A stretch of 36,750 bases of DNA, from assembly GCA_946566685.1 (NCBI GenBank), contig CAMNXA010000030.1:1-36750 (forward strand), written 5' to 3'. Position 1 is the first letter of the stretch. Every line of letters begins with the position of its first letter. The translations under genes were made by a program, and so were the position numbers. Of the stretch, positions 1-7,355 are shown piece by piece. The stretch comes from an uncultured Lachnospiraceae bacterium. GTDB taxonomy: Bacteria; Bacillota; Clostridia; Lachnospirales; Lachnospiraceae. Below the pieces are notes generated by a model. The model worked only from the letters and a program-made list of their open reading frames with translations, ran no database searches and was not told where the DNA came from.

Positions 1-51
1 ACTGTCATCTTTCGATGGGGCGCTATCCAGACCAGAAATGGCAGACTATGA

Positions 52-81
52 AGACTGGCCCTATGAGGTCAGTCTTTTTTT
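52..81 (+). terminator. Rho-independent terminator of an upstream gene
   Basis: A 9-bp stem (AGACTGGCC with GGTCAGTCT, one G-U pair) closes a 6-nt loop and is followed by seven T. It must end a transcript that enters from the left edge. Bases 1-51 may be the 3' end or 3' UTR of that gene, but too little is present to name it. dapA starts 50 nt downstream, so it probably has its own promoter, although I see no clear -10/-35 pair in between. Confidence 0.75.
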
Positions 82-131
82 AAGAAGCAGAGGGCGCGTC
101 AAAGAACCACATCATAGCGGGAGGAAAAGAT

Positions 132-1016
132 ATGGCAATTTTTAAAGGGGCAGGTGTAGCGATCGTCACACCGTTTCACGAGGATGGGAGTATCAATTAC
201 GAGAAATTTGCACAGCTTGTGGAGTTTCAGATCGCGGGCGGCACGGATGCGATTATTGTCTGTGGCACTACGGGGGAATCTTCCACATTGACGCATGAGG
301 AACATCTGGATATGATCCGGTTCTGTGTGGAGACGGTAAAAGGCAGGGTGCCTGTGGTGGCCGGAACCGGTTCTAATTGTACGGAGACGGCAGTCTATCT
401 GTCACAGGAAGCGGAGAAATACGGAGCGGATGCATTGCTGTTGGTGACACCTTACTATAATAAGGCCACCCAGAACGGCTTGTTTGCACATTATAAGAAG
501 GTGGCGGATTCTGTGAAACTGCCGATCATCCTTTACAATGTGCCCAGCAGGACAGGGTGCAATATCCTGCCGCAGACGGCGGTAAGACTGTGTACGGAAG
601 TGGAGAATATCGTGGGGATTAAGGAAGCCAGCGGCAATATCTCCCAGATTGCAAAATTACAGTCCTTGGCAGACGGTAAGGTGGATGTGTATTCCGGCAA
701 TGACGATCAGATTGTGCCGATCCTGTCTCTTGGCGGCAAGGGCGTGATTTCTGTATTGTCCAATGTGGCGCCCGGACAGACACATGATATCTGTCAGAAG
801 TTCTTTGACGGTGATGTGGAGGGTAGTATGAGAGAACAGCTTCGCGCCATTGATCTGTGCGATGCCCTGTTTTGCGAGGTGAATCCGATCCCGGTAAAGG
901 CGGCGCTCAATCTGATGGGCAAGGAAGTGGGACCGGCACGGATGCCGCTGTCCGAGATGGAACCGCAGAATCTGGAAAGACTCAAGAAAGCCATGCAGGA
1001 GTATGGGATATTATAG
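132..1016 (+). CDS. dapA: 4-hydroxy-tetrahydrodipicolinate synthase (DapA)
   Basis: DapA condenses pyruvate with aspartate semialdehyde, the first committed step of the diaminopimelate/lysine pathway, in the cytoplasm. The 294-residue protein has the normal family length and the full TIM-barrel signature: the GTTGES loop (residues 45-50), the catalytic tyrosine in YNVPSR (Y135, with R140 for substrate carboxylate binding) and the Schiff-base lysine in GIKEASG (K164). The start is well placed, with GGGAGG about 8 nt upstream. dapB, the next enzyme of the pathway, follows about 200 nt downstream. The gap between them holds stacked hairpins and a terminator-like stem, so the two may not be a simple co-transcribed pair. 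Identification is secure. Confidence 0.97.
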   Translation: MAIFKGAGVAIVTPFHEDGSINYEKFAQLVEFQIAGGTDAIIVCGTTGESSTLTHEEHLDMIRFCVETVKGRVPVVAGTGSNCTETAVYLSQEAEKYGADALLLVTPYYNKATQNGLFAHYKKVADSVKLPIILYNVPSRTGCNILPQTAVRLCTEVENIVGIKEASGNISQIAKLQSLADGKVDVYSGNDDQIVPILSLGGKGVISVLSNVAPGQTHDICQKFFDGDVEGSMREQLRAIDLCDALFCEVNPIPVKAALNLMGKEVGPARMPLSEMEPQNLERLKKAMQEYGIL

Positions 1017-1018
1017 CT

Positions 1019-1080
1019 GATGCAGACTCGGCAGTCTGCATCGCAAGAATTACTTCGTAATTCTTGTTGGCATTGCCAAC
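1019..1080. repeat. Three stacked hairpins in the dapA-dapB gap
   Basis: Three back-to-back inverted repeats follow the dapA stop. The first pairs 1019-1027 with 1034-1042 (GATGCAGAC/GTCTGCATC). The second pairs 1044-1053 with 1057-1066 (CAAGAATTAC/GTAATTCTTG around a TTC loop). The third pairs 1066-1071 with 1075-1080 (GTTGGC/GCCAAC). There is no T-tract, so this is not a standard terminator. It could stabilise the dapA mRNA 3' end or be a small palindromic repeat. Similar stacks with TTC or GAA loops lie at 30613-30655 and 30760-30799. Confidence 0.7.
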
Positions 1081-1133
1081 GATTACAGTATTAAGGAGTA
1101 TATTTATAAGTGTGATAAGCAGGAACCCCGAAA

Positions 1134-1165
1134 CGTCTGCTAAAGGGATATTTAGCAGGCGTTTT
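1134..1165 (+). terminator. Terminator-like hairpin upstream of dapB
   Basis: CGTCTGCTAAA (1134-1144) pairs with TTTAGCAGGCG (1151-1161), with one G-U pair and a 6-nt loop, followed by TTTT. AAA at 1131-1133 can extend the stem into the T run. It either ends the dapA transcript or acts as an attenuator in a dapB leader. I could not recognise a lysine riboswitch core (L-box) upstream of it. Confidence 0.6.
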
Positions 1166-1219
1166 CGCGGATTTTCTATAATATAAAAGGGCGCCGGCGG
1201 CGCGGAAAAGAGGTAGAGT

Positions 1220-1975
1220 ATGGTAAAAGTGATCATGCACGGATGCAATGGCAAGATGGGCCAGACAATTTCAGGACTGATTGCGGCAGATGAAGAGATA
1301 GAGATCGTGGCGGGGATAGATGCCAGGGATGAGGGGAAGAATCCTTATCCAGTGTTTGCTGATATTGCGGAGTGCACGGTGGCGGCGGATGCCGTGATCG
1401 ACTTTTCTGTGGCGGCGGCAGTGGACGGACTGCTTGACTACTGTGTGGAGAAGCAGGTTCCCTGCGTATTATGTACCACGGGGCTTTCTGAGAAACAGCT
1501 TGCGAAGGTAAAAGATGCTTCGCAAAAGGTAGCGGTTCTGAAATCGGCGAATATGTCCCTCGGCATCAATATGCTGCTGAAACTGCTGAAAGAGGCGGCA
1601 GAAATTCTGGCGCCGGCAGGATTTGATATAGAGATTGTGGAGAAACACCACAATCAGAAAGTGGATGCGCCCAGCGGTACGGCCCTGGCGCTGGCAGATT
1701 CCATCAATGAACAGATGGATCACGCTTACGAGTATGTATATGACAGAAGTCAGGTGAGGGAGAAGAGGACAGATAAAGAGATTGGAATCAGTGCGGTCAG
1801 AGGCGGCACCATCGTGGGCGATCATGATGTGATCTTTGCCGGAGCAGATGAGGTGGTGACTTTCTCCCACAGGGCATATTCCAAGGCCGTGTTTGGCAAG
1901 GGAGCCATTCAGGCGGCGAAGTTCCTAAAGGGGCGTCCGGCCGGTATGTATGATATGGCGGATGTGATTGGATAA
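1220..1975 (+). CDS. dapB: 4-hydroxy-tetrahydrodipicolinate reductase (DapB)
   Basis: DapB reduces the DapA product with NAD(P)H to tetrahydrodipicolinate. The 251-residue protein starts with the Rossmann dinucleotide loop GCNGKMG (residues 8-14). It carries the DapB active-site block EKHHNQKVDAPSGTA, with the catalytic histidines near 143-144 and the lysine at 147. The C-terminal tail (YDMADVIG) is typical of the family. The ribosome site is AAGAGG, 8-9 nt upstream. A TATAAT box at 1177-1182 could be its -10, but no good -35 is visible. A weak inverted repeat (AAACTCT/AGAGTTT, 1974-1998) overlaps the stop codon. Confidence 0.97.
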   Translation: MVKVIMHGCNGKMGQTISGLIAADEEIEIVAGIDARDEGKNPYPVFADIAECTVAADAVIDFSVAAAVDGLLDYCVEKQVPCVLCTTGLSEKQLAKVKDASQKVAVLKSANMSLGINMLLKLLKEAAEILAPAGFDIEIVEKHHNQKVDAPSGTALALADSINEQMDHAYEYVYDRSQVREKRTDKEIGISAVRGGTIVGDHDVIFAGADEVVTFSHRAYSKAVFGKGAIQAAKFLKGRPAGMYDMADVIG

Positions 1976-1999
1976 ACTCTACCATTATGACAGAGTTTT
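1974..1999 (+). terminator. Weak hairpin at the dapB stop codon
   Basis: A 7-bp AT-rich stem, AAACTCT (1974-1980) with AGAGTTT (1992-1998), with an 11-nt loop and T at its 3' side. It is weak, and it may or may not terminate dapB transcription before fbp. Confidence 0.3.
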
Positions 2000-2086
2000 A
2001 CAAAAAATGCTGTATATACAAGTTTTAATAGGACAAAATGAGTGAGACAGATGTGCTGATATGACAGAATCAGTATGGGGGAACAG

Positions 2087-4051
2087 ATGGACGAATTAGA
2101 ATTGAAATACCTGAAAAGTTTATCGAAACAGTATCCAACGATCGCGGCGGCGTCAACAGAGATCATCAACCTACAGGCAATCCTGAACCTGCCGAAGGGA
2201 ACGGAGCATTTCATGACGGACATTCATGGGGAGTATGAGCAGTTCAACCATGTTTTAAAGAATGGTTCCGGTTCTGTGCGGCGTAAGATTGATGAGGAAT
2301 TTGGCAATACCCTCAGCATTAAGGATAAGAAGAGTCTGGCTACCCTGATTTATTATCCGGAAGAGAAGCTGGATATCGTGATGCAGGAAGAAGATGAGAA
2401 CTCTATTGAGGATTGGTACAAGATCACGCTCCACAGACTGGTACAGATCACCAAACGGGTTTCTTCCAAGTACACCAGATCCAAGGTGAGAAAAGCGCTG
2501 CCGAAGGATTTTTCTTATATTATAGAGGAACTGATCACAGAGAAGGCGGAGATTCAGGACAAGGAAGCTTATTATAATGAGATCATCCACACCATCATCA
2601 GAATCGGCAGGGCTCCGGAGTTTATTGTGGCCCTGAGTAATCTGATCCAGCGGCTGGTCATCGATCATCTGCATATTGTGGGAGATATCTTTGACAGGGG
2701 GCCCGGCCCGCATATCATTCTGGACACACTCTGCCAGTATCATTCCGTGGATGTGCAGTGGGGCAATCATGATGTGGTCTGGATGGGGGCGGCCAGCGGG
2801 CATCTGGCATGTATAGCCAATGTGATCCGGATGGCGGCCAGGTACGGCAACCTGGATACGCTGGAGGAGGGCTATGGCATCAATCTGATTCCCCTTGCCA
2901 CTTTTGCATTGGATGTCTATAAAGACACGGATTGTGAGGCATTTGCCATCAAATATAATACGGATTATGATACCAAGGACTTAAGCCTGGATATGAAGAT
3001 GCACAAGGCCATCGCTATTTTGCAGTTCAAACTGGAAGGCCAGCTGATCATGCGGCGGCCGGAGTTTGCCATGCAGGACAGGCTGCTGTTAGAGCATATC
3101 GATTATGAAAACAAGGCGCTGGTCATCGATGGAGTATCCTATCCCATGAAAGATGTAGACTTCCCGACCATCAATCCGAACCGTCCTTATGAGCTGACGC
3201 CGGAAGAAGAACAGGTGATGGAACGGCTCCGACAGGGATTCGTGAAGTGTGAGAAGCTGCAAAAGCACGTGCGGTTTCTTTTTTCCAAAGGCGGCCTGTA
3301 TAAGATTTATAATTCTAATCTGCTCTATCATGGCTGTGTCCCCATGGATGAGGCAGGCAATTTCAATAAAGTCAATGTTTATGGGGAAGAATACAGCGGC
3401 AAGGAACTTTATGATGTACTGGAGCATTATGCGAGAAAAGGCTATTATGCCCATAACAATCTACAGGAAAAGCTAAAGGGTCAGGATATCATCTGGTATA
3501 TTTGGGCGGGGCCCAACTCTCCGGTCTTTGGCAAGGACAAGATGGCTACCTTTGAGCGGTATTTCCTGTTGGATAAGGACATGCATAAGGAGACGAAGAA
3601 CAGCTATTACAGACTGCTGGACAATGAGGAGGTCATCAATAAGATCCTGCGGGAATTTGGACTGGATGAGTCCCATTCCCATATCGTGAACGGACATGTG
3701 CCGGTGGAATTGAAGAAAGGAGAGACGCCCATCAAATGCGGCGGTAAACTGCTGATCATTGACGGCGGATTTTCCAAGGCTTATCAGGATAAGACCGGTA
3801 TTGCCGGATATACGCTGGTGGTCAATTCCTATGGTATGCGGCTGGTGGCCCATGAGCCTTTTGAGTCCACGGAAGCGGCGATCCTGCGCGAGTCAGATAT
3901 TTTTTCAGATTCGATCATTTTGGAGACGATGTCATCCAGACAAAAAATTGCGGATACGGAGATCGGAATGGAGCTGCGGGAGAGCATCCACCAGTTGGAG
4001 GAACTTTTGCAGGCTTACAGGGATGGTATATTGATTGAAAAAGGCGTTTAA
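2087..4051 (+). CDS. fbp: Fructose-1,6-bisphosphatase, class III
   Basis: This gluconeogenic enzyme removes the 1-phosphate of fructose-1,6-bisphosphate. The protein (654 residues from this start) has the Firmicute class III form: a long protein with the metallophosphoesterase metal motifs DIHGEYEQF (near 45), GDIFDRGPGPH (near 199) and GNHD (near 226), and later a histidine in VNGHVP. I chose the ATG at 2087 over the in-frame ATG at 2075 because GGGGG lies 5 nt before 2087, whereas the earlier ATG has no ribosome site. The gene stands alone between dapB and a perfect bidirectional terminator. Confidence 0.96.
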   Translation: MDELELKYLKSLSKQYPTIAAASTEIINLQAILNLPKGTEHFMTDIHGEYEQFNHVLKNGSGSVRRKIDEEFGNTLSIKDKKSLATLIYYPEEKLDIVMQEEDENSIEDWYKITLHRLVQITKRVSSKYTRSKVRKALPKDFSYIIEELITEKAEIQDKEAYYNEIIHTIIRIGRAPEFIVALSNLIQRLVIDHLHIVGDIFDRGPGPHIILDTLCQYHSVDVQWGNHDVVWMGAASGHLACIANVIRMAARYGNLDTLEEGYGINLIPLATFALDVYKDTDCEAFAIKYNTDYDTKDLSLDMKMHKAIAILQFKLEGQLIMRRPEFAMQDRLLLEHIDYENKALVIDGVSYPMKDVDFPTINPNRPYELTPEEEQVMERLRQGFVKCEKLQKHVRFLFSKGGLYKIYNSNLLYHGCVPMDEAGNFNKVNVYGEEYSGKELYDVLEHYARKGYYAHNNLQEKLKGQDIIWYIWAGPNSPVFGKDKMATFERYFLLDKDMHKETKNSYYRLLDNEEVINKILREFGLDESHSHIVNGHVPVELKKGETPIKCGGKLLIIDGGFSKAYQDKTGIAGYTLVVNSYGMRLVAHEPFESTEAAILRESDIFSDSIILETMSSRQKIADTEIGMELRESIHQLEELLQAYRDGILIEKGV

Positions 4052-4053
4052 TA

Positions 4054-4092
4054 AAATATTCCCAGACGTTACTGCGGTGTCTGGGAATATTT
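4054..4092. terminator. Strong bidirectional terminator between fbp and the lipoprotein gene
   Basis: A perfect 14-bp stem (AAATATTCCCAGAC, 4054-4067, with GTCTGGGAATATTT, 4079-4092) has an 11-nt loop and T-rich ends on both strands. It lies between convergent genes and can end both transcripts. Confidence 0.85.
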
Positions 4093-4099
4093 CATGTTG

Positions 4100-4594
4100 C
4101 TAACGGTTTTTGGAATTGGTGTTTGTGTTGCTGTTGTTAGAATTGTTGCCAGTACCTGTTACATCGTCCACCATGTTCTCAACACCGGTAGCCGCATCGT
4201 CAATGATATCGGAAGCAGCGTTTCCGGCGTCATCGATCGCATCACCGACAGCGCTTCCTGTACCGTTTGTGCCGGTGTTATTGTTGTCACCGGCTGTTAC
4301 ATCGTTCACATTATCGTTATTACCAGTGCCGGTAGTACCATTATCTGTGACACCGGTGCCGTTATCTGTCCCGGTCATACCGTCATTTGCGATACCGTTG
4401 TCTGTTGTGCCAGTGCCATTGTCTGTACCATTATCTGTACCTGTGGTGGTGTCAGAAGTGGTTCCGATACCTGTCTGTGTGCCGTTTGTGTTATTATCAT
4501 TACCGGCATCATTGTTTCTGCTGCCACAGGCGGTGATCATGGACATGGTCAGTACCATAAGAGAAACAAATAGCAGTGTTCTTACTTTTTTCAT
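4100..4594 (-). CDS. Low-complexity lipoprotein, Gly/Thr/Asn/Asp-rich
   Basis: The 164-residue protein has a lipoprotein signal peptide: MKK, a hydrophobic stretch, then the lipobox ITAC with the lipidated cysteine at about residue 23. The rest is almost all G, T, N and D in loose TDNGTG-like repeats. A short less repetitive patch (DAGNAASDIIDDA, VENMVDDV) precedes an Asn/Ser tail. The ribosome site GAGGTGA sits just before ATG. A small hairpin (TGCGCC/GGCGCA, 4611-4627) lies in the 5' leader. Repeated GT-rich codons keep other frames open on the plus strand, but only this frame has a signal peptide and ribosome site. It is probably an extended surface spacer; no function can be assigned. Confidence 0.85.
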   Translation of the reverse strand: MKKVRTLLFVSLMVLTMSMITACGSRNNDAGNDNNTNGTQTGIGTTSDTTTGTDNGTDNGTGTTDNGIANDGMTGTDNGTGVTDNGTTGTGNNDNVNDVTAGDNNNTGTNGTGSAVGDAIDDAGNAASDIIDDAATGVENMVDDVTGTGNNSNNSNTNTNSKNR

Positions 4595-4759
4595 GATTTC
4601 ACCTCGTTTCTGCGCCGCTTTGGCGCATAGTTTGCTGATATTGAAACAGAATGTTTGGTAAACTTCCTGTTCTTATGTTATTATGTCTGTTAGATGATAA
4701 AATATTCGCCATATATTTAGTAGAATCATAGAAAGATATTATGCAGAAATGGAGAAAAT

Positions 4760-5548
4760 ATGGAATTTCGCCCTTGTATTGATATTCATAACGGCAGTGT
4801 CAAGCAGATCGTGGGAGGCAGTTTAAAGGATCAGGGTGATCAGGCCCGGGAAAACTTTGTGGCTCTTCAGGATGCGGCTTTTTTTGCCAGACTTTATCAG
4901 GAATACCAGGTAAAGAACGGACACATTATATTACTGAATCCAATTTCTTCTGTTTATTATAAACAAACGAAAGAGCAGGCGCTTGCAGCTTTACGTGCTT
5001 ATCCGGGCGGGCTTCAGGTGGGCGGCGGTATCACACCGGAAAATGCGGGTGAATTTCTTGATGCCGGGGCAAGCCATGTGATCGTCACATCCTATGTGTT
5101 TCAGGAAGGCCGGATACAGTATGACAGACTGCGGTATCTGATACGTACGGTTGGTGCCGACAGGCTGGTGTTGGATTTAAGCGTGCGGGAAAAAGAAGGA
5201 CACTATTATATTGTGACCGACAGATGGCAGAATTATACGACAGTGGAGCTGACGGAACAGACGATGGATGAGCTGTCCTCTTATTGTGATGAATTTCTCA
5301 TACATGCGGTGGATGTGGAGGGCAAGGCTTCCGGTATTGAGGAACCGGTGGCGCAGCTTTTGGGAGACTGGGGCAGGATCCCGGTCACTTATGCGGGCGG
5401 CGTCCATAATTTTCACGATCTGGAGCGGTTAAAGATGCTGGGAAAGAACAGGGTTCATGTGACCATTGGCAGTGCGCTCGATCTTTTCGGCGGGAATATG
5501 CGGTTTGAGGAAGTACTTCGGTTTGTCCGGGAAAATGGGGAAAGATAG
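4760..5548 (+). CDS. HisA-family isomerase of the eukaryotic (HIS6) type
   Basis: The 262-residue protein matches the fungal/plant form of phosphoribosylformimino-AICAR-P isomerase (the fourth step of histidine synthesis) better than the usual bacterial HisA. Motifs in order are RPCIDIHNG (catalytic Asp8), VKQIVGG, LQVGGGI (near 86-91), IVTSYVF, LVLDLS (second catalytic Asp, 139), NEFLIHA-like DEFLIHAVDVEG, VTYAGGV, and IGSALDLFGGN. Yeast His6 has near-identical wording at these points. The start has GGAGAAAAT upstream. The gene is alone: no other his gene is in the window, and a terminator follows directly. The product is very likely a beta/alpha-barrel isomerase. Whether it serves histidine synthesis here cannot be told from this window. 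Confidence 0.88.
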   Translation: MEFRPCIDIHNGSVKQIVGGSLKDQGDQARENFVALQDAAFFARLYQEYQVKNGHIILLNPISSVYYKQTKEQALAALRAYPGGLQVGGGITPENAGEFLDAGASHVIVTSYVFQEGRIQYDRLRYLIRTVGADRLVLDLSVREKEGHYYIVTDRWQNYTTVELTEQTMDELSSYCDEFLIHAVDVEGKASGIEEPVAQLLGDWGRIPVTYAGGVHNFHDLERLKMLGKNRVHVTIGSALDLFGGNMRFEEVLRFVRENGER

Positions 5549-5556
5549 ATACCAAA

Positions 5557-5586
5557 AAAGAACCTGTCAATATGACAGGTTCTTTT
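5557..5586 (+). terminator. Rho-independent terminator of the HisA-like gene
   Basis: AAAGAACCTGTCA (5557-5569) and TGACAGGTTCTTT (5573-5585) form a perfect 13-bp stem with a 3-nt loop, ending in a T-rich tail. Confidence 0.88.
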
Positions 5587-5697
5587 CTTCTCTAATCCGT
5601 TACAACAATATTGCTGATTCTAAATAAAATTCATCATTTATATTTAAGAACAGGCACATCGTGATACTGATTATCGATGTTATAAGTCCGATGGATC

Positions 5698-5898
5698 TTA
5701 TAACTTTGTTACATTTACGGCCTGGGGTCCTTTTTCGCCGTTTACCACTTCATACTCAACCTCAGCGCCCTCTTCGAGAGACTTGAAGCCTTCCATGTTG
5801 AGTCCTGAATAGTGAACGAATACGTCATTACCCTGCTCATCGGAAATAAAGCCGTACCCTTTTTGGTTGTTAAACCATTTTACTGTACCTTTGTTCAT
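5698..5898 (-). CDS. Cold-shock protein (CspA family)
   Basis: A 66-residue single cold-shock domain that binds single-stranded RNA/DNA and acts as an RNA chaperone. It has RNP1 (KGYGFI, residues 13-18) and RNP2 (VFVHY, 26-30) and the usual [10 protein letters not shown] start. GGAGGT lies 7 nt before this ATG. A longer open frame upstream is non-coding leader, because the promoter lies inside it. An inverted repeat (GTTATAAG/CTTATAAC, 5679-5704) overlaps the stop. A sigma-A promoter gives a leader of about 45 nt, short for a cold-shock thermosensor. Confidence 0.95.
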   Translation of the reverse strand: MNKGTVKWFNNQKGYGFISDEQGNDVFVHYSGLNMEGFKSLEEGAEVEYEVVNGEKGPQAVNVTKL

Positions 5899-5948
5899 TA
5901 TGATACCTCCAAGAATATTAAAAAGTACGTTGACTTGACAACACCCAT

Positions 5949-5977
5949 AGAATAGCATATATCCTTATAAATGTAAA
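5949..5977 (-). promoter_or_regulatory. Sigma-A promoter of the cold-shock gene
   Basis: On the minus strand, -35 TTTACA (5972-5977), a 17-nt spacer, and -10 TATTCT (5949-5954) preceded by TGC (extended -10). Transcription would begin near 5942. Confidence 0.7.
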
Positions 5978-6035
5978 GCGTTCTTTTCCGATTATTTCAG
6001 GTATTTTTAAAGAAAAAATTTTATGTAAACAAACA

Positions 6036-6065
6036 TTGCTATCTATATGTCATCTGTGGTATAAT
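6036..6065 (+). promoter_or_regulatory. Extended -10 promoter of the LytM-like gene
   Basis: TTGCTA (6036-6041), an 18-nt spacer ending TGG, and a perfect TATAAT (6060-6065). It lies 35 nt before the coding start at 6101. Confidence 0.72.
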
Positions 6066-6100
6066 GGGAACGGGATTCTCGACATATCGGAGGTAATCTT

Positions 6101-6826
6101 TTGGTGAGTGGATCAGAAAACGGGAAGAGGAAGAGAAGATTTAATTATACGATCATGCTCTTCACGGATTCCAAAGAAGGCAGTATCAGGCAGCTTCGGA
6201 TCGATCCCGGGGTACTTGAATCATTGTTTGTAGTCCTGCTTGCGGCTATCATTATCTTAGCGGTCGTAAACAACAGGCGGGGTGATATGATCACAGCGCT
6301 TAAAGAAGAAAAACAAAAGCAGATGGAGCAGATAGAGGCTCTCGAGGAAGAAAATCAGAATCTGGTGCTCCTGCATGATGAATTGTCAGAGAAAGTTACG
6401 ATTTTAAGTGATACCATCAATCAGAAAGTGGAACAGGAGGAGGCTAAGGAAGCAGAGGACGCACAGGCGCATATGCCGGTAGGGTTCCCGATGTCTTCTT
6501 CCGCATCCATGCAGATGGCGGATACAGAAGATCCCATGGTGAAGTTAAACGGTTCGGAAGGCGCCAGCATTGTTGCTTCAGGGGCCGGTACGGTTCTCTC
6601 CATCACCACAGGCAGTTCCTACCTGCACTGTGTCCGGATTGATCATGGCAACGGCTATGTCAGCATCTATCGCAATGACGGCGAAGTCATGGTCAGAGAG
6701 GGGGACGAGCTGGTCAGAGGATCGATTATCTTCGTGATTGGTGAGGAGAACACCGAGCTGGGCTACCAGATTACCTATGATGAGAAATATATGGAGCCCA
6801 TGGAATTATTAAATATAGATGGTTGA
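6101..6826 (+). CDS. Membrane-anchored coiled-coil protein with degenerate LytM/M23 domain
   Basis: The 241-residue protein has a basic cytoplasmic N-terminus, one membrane segment (about 40-58), a coiled coil (about 62-115), a linker, and a C-terminal LytM-like beta domain (about 150-238: GAGTVLSI, VRIDHGNGYVSIYRN, VREGDELVRGSIIFVIG). The zinc ligands of active M23 peptidases are missing: the usual HLHFE site reads LGYQITY. It is probably a non-catalytic binding or activating factor at the cell wall; SpoIIQ has a comparable plan, but I cannot equate the two. The start is TTG at 6101, 7 nt after CGGAGGT; GTG at 6104 is an alternative. It has its own promoter and faces yerC. Confidence 0.8.
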   Translation: MVSGSENGKRKRRFNYTIMLFTDSKEGSIRQLRIDPGVLESLFVVLLAAIIILAVVNNRRGDMITALKEEKQKQMEQIEALEEENQNLVLLHDELSEKVTILSDTINQKVEQEEAKEAEDAQAHMPVGFPMSSSASMQMADTEDPMVKLNGSEGASIVASGAGTVLSITTGSSYLHCVRIDHGNGYVSIYRNDGEVMVREGDELVRGSIIFVIGEENTELGYQITYDEKYMEPMELLNIDG

Positions 6827-6862
6827 TGGATGCTGCTGGCAGAAAACGAATTCCGAAAGCAA

Positions 6863-7153
6863 TTACTTTTGGGTGAGCCGCTCAAAAATCAGATCATAGC
6901 CATCATTTCCATAGTTAAGAGACCGGTTGACACGGCTGATCGTAGCGGTGGAAGCGCCGGTCTTTTCTGCAATCTCCAGATAAGTCTTATGGGATTTTAA
7001 CATGGAAGCTACTTCAAAGCGCTGAGACAGCGAGAGCAGTTCATTGACCGTACACAGATCCTCAAAAAAATCATAACATTCATCCACGGATTCCAGACAG
7101 AGGATTGCCTGGAACAGATGATCCACAGCATCATTTTTAATCTTTTTATTCAT
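6863..7153 (-). CDS. yerC: YerC/YecD-type TrpR-like transcriptional regulator
   Basis: A 96-residue all-helical protein of the YerC/YecD family, related to the Trp repressor DNA-binding fold. The helix-turn-helix is TYLEIAEKTGASTATISRVN (about residues 58-77). The ATG chosen is preceded by GAGGAGGT; the longer open frame upstream contains the promoter and is not coding. The regulatory target is not known for this organism. A 17-bp inverted repeat overlaps the -35 box of its promoter, so autoregulation is plausible. Confidence 0.92.
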   Translation of the reverse strand: MNKKIKNDAVDHLFQAILCLESVDECYDFFEDLCTVNELLSLSQRFEVASMLKSHKTYLEIAEKTGASTATISRVNRSLNYGNDGYDLIFERLTQK

Positions 7154-7205
7154 AAAGAACCTCCTCATACTTTCATACGTTAAAACTTTACAGCCATTAT
7201 GTATC

Positions 7206-7238
7206 AATATAACACGGTTGGACTGTTTTGTAAACAGT
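7206..7238 (-). promoter_or_regulatory. yerC promoter with overlapping dyad operator
   Basis: On the minus strand, -35 TTTACA (7229-7234), a 17-nt spacer, and -10 TATATT (7206-7211). A near-perfect dyad, ACTGTTT (7222-7228), TGT, AAACAGT (7232-7238), covers the -35 box, a natural repressor position. The sites are seen directly; binding by YerC is inference. Confidence 0.7.
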
Positions 7239-7284
7239 AAAAGCATCGTAATAAATTACAAAAAGGGCTTATAAAATAAAATAC

Positions 7285-7313
7285 TTGTCATGTAGTAATA
7301 AAAACTATATAAT
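7285..7313 (+). promoter_or_regulatory. Sigma-A promoter of the DUF1836-Hpt operon
   Basis: TTGTCA (7285-7290), a 17-nt spacer, and a perfect TATAAT (7308-7313). It lies 42 nt upstream of the coding start. The leader contains a direct repeat (TATAGAAGGT twice) that holds the ribosome site. Confidence 0.8.
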
Positions 7314-7355
7314 AGAGTGTAAGTATTATTATAGAAGGTTATAGAAGGTGTAAAA

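Noticed and set aside
857..1060. A 67-codon plus-strand frame over the end of dapA
   Set aside because: It overlaps dapA in another frame, runs into the hairpin region and has no ribosome site.
1081..1219. A lysine riboswitch upstream of dapB
   Set aside because: The gap contains a terminator-like stem, but I could not find the conserved L-box core or enough length for its five-helix fold.
4094..4661. Two plus-strand open frames opposite the low-complexity lipoprotein
   Set aside because: They are by-products of GT-repeat codons; only the minus frame has a signal peptide, lipobox and ribosome site.
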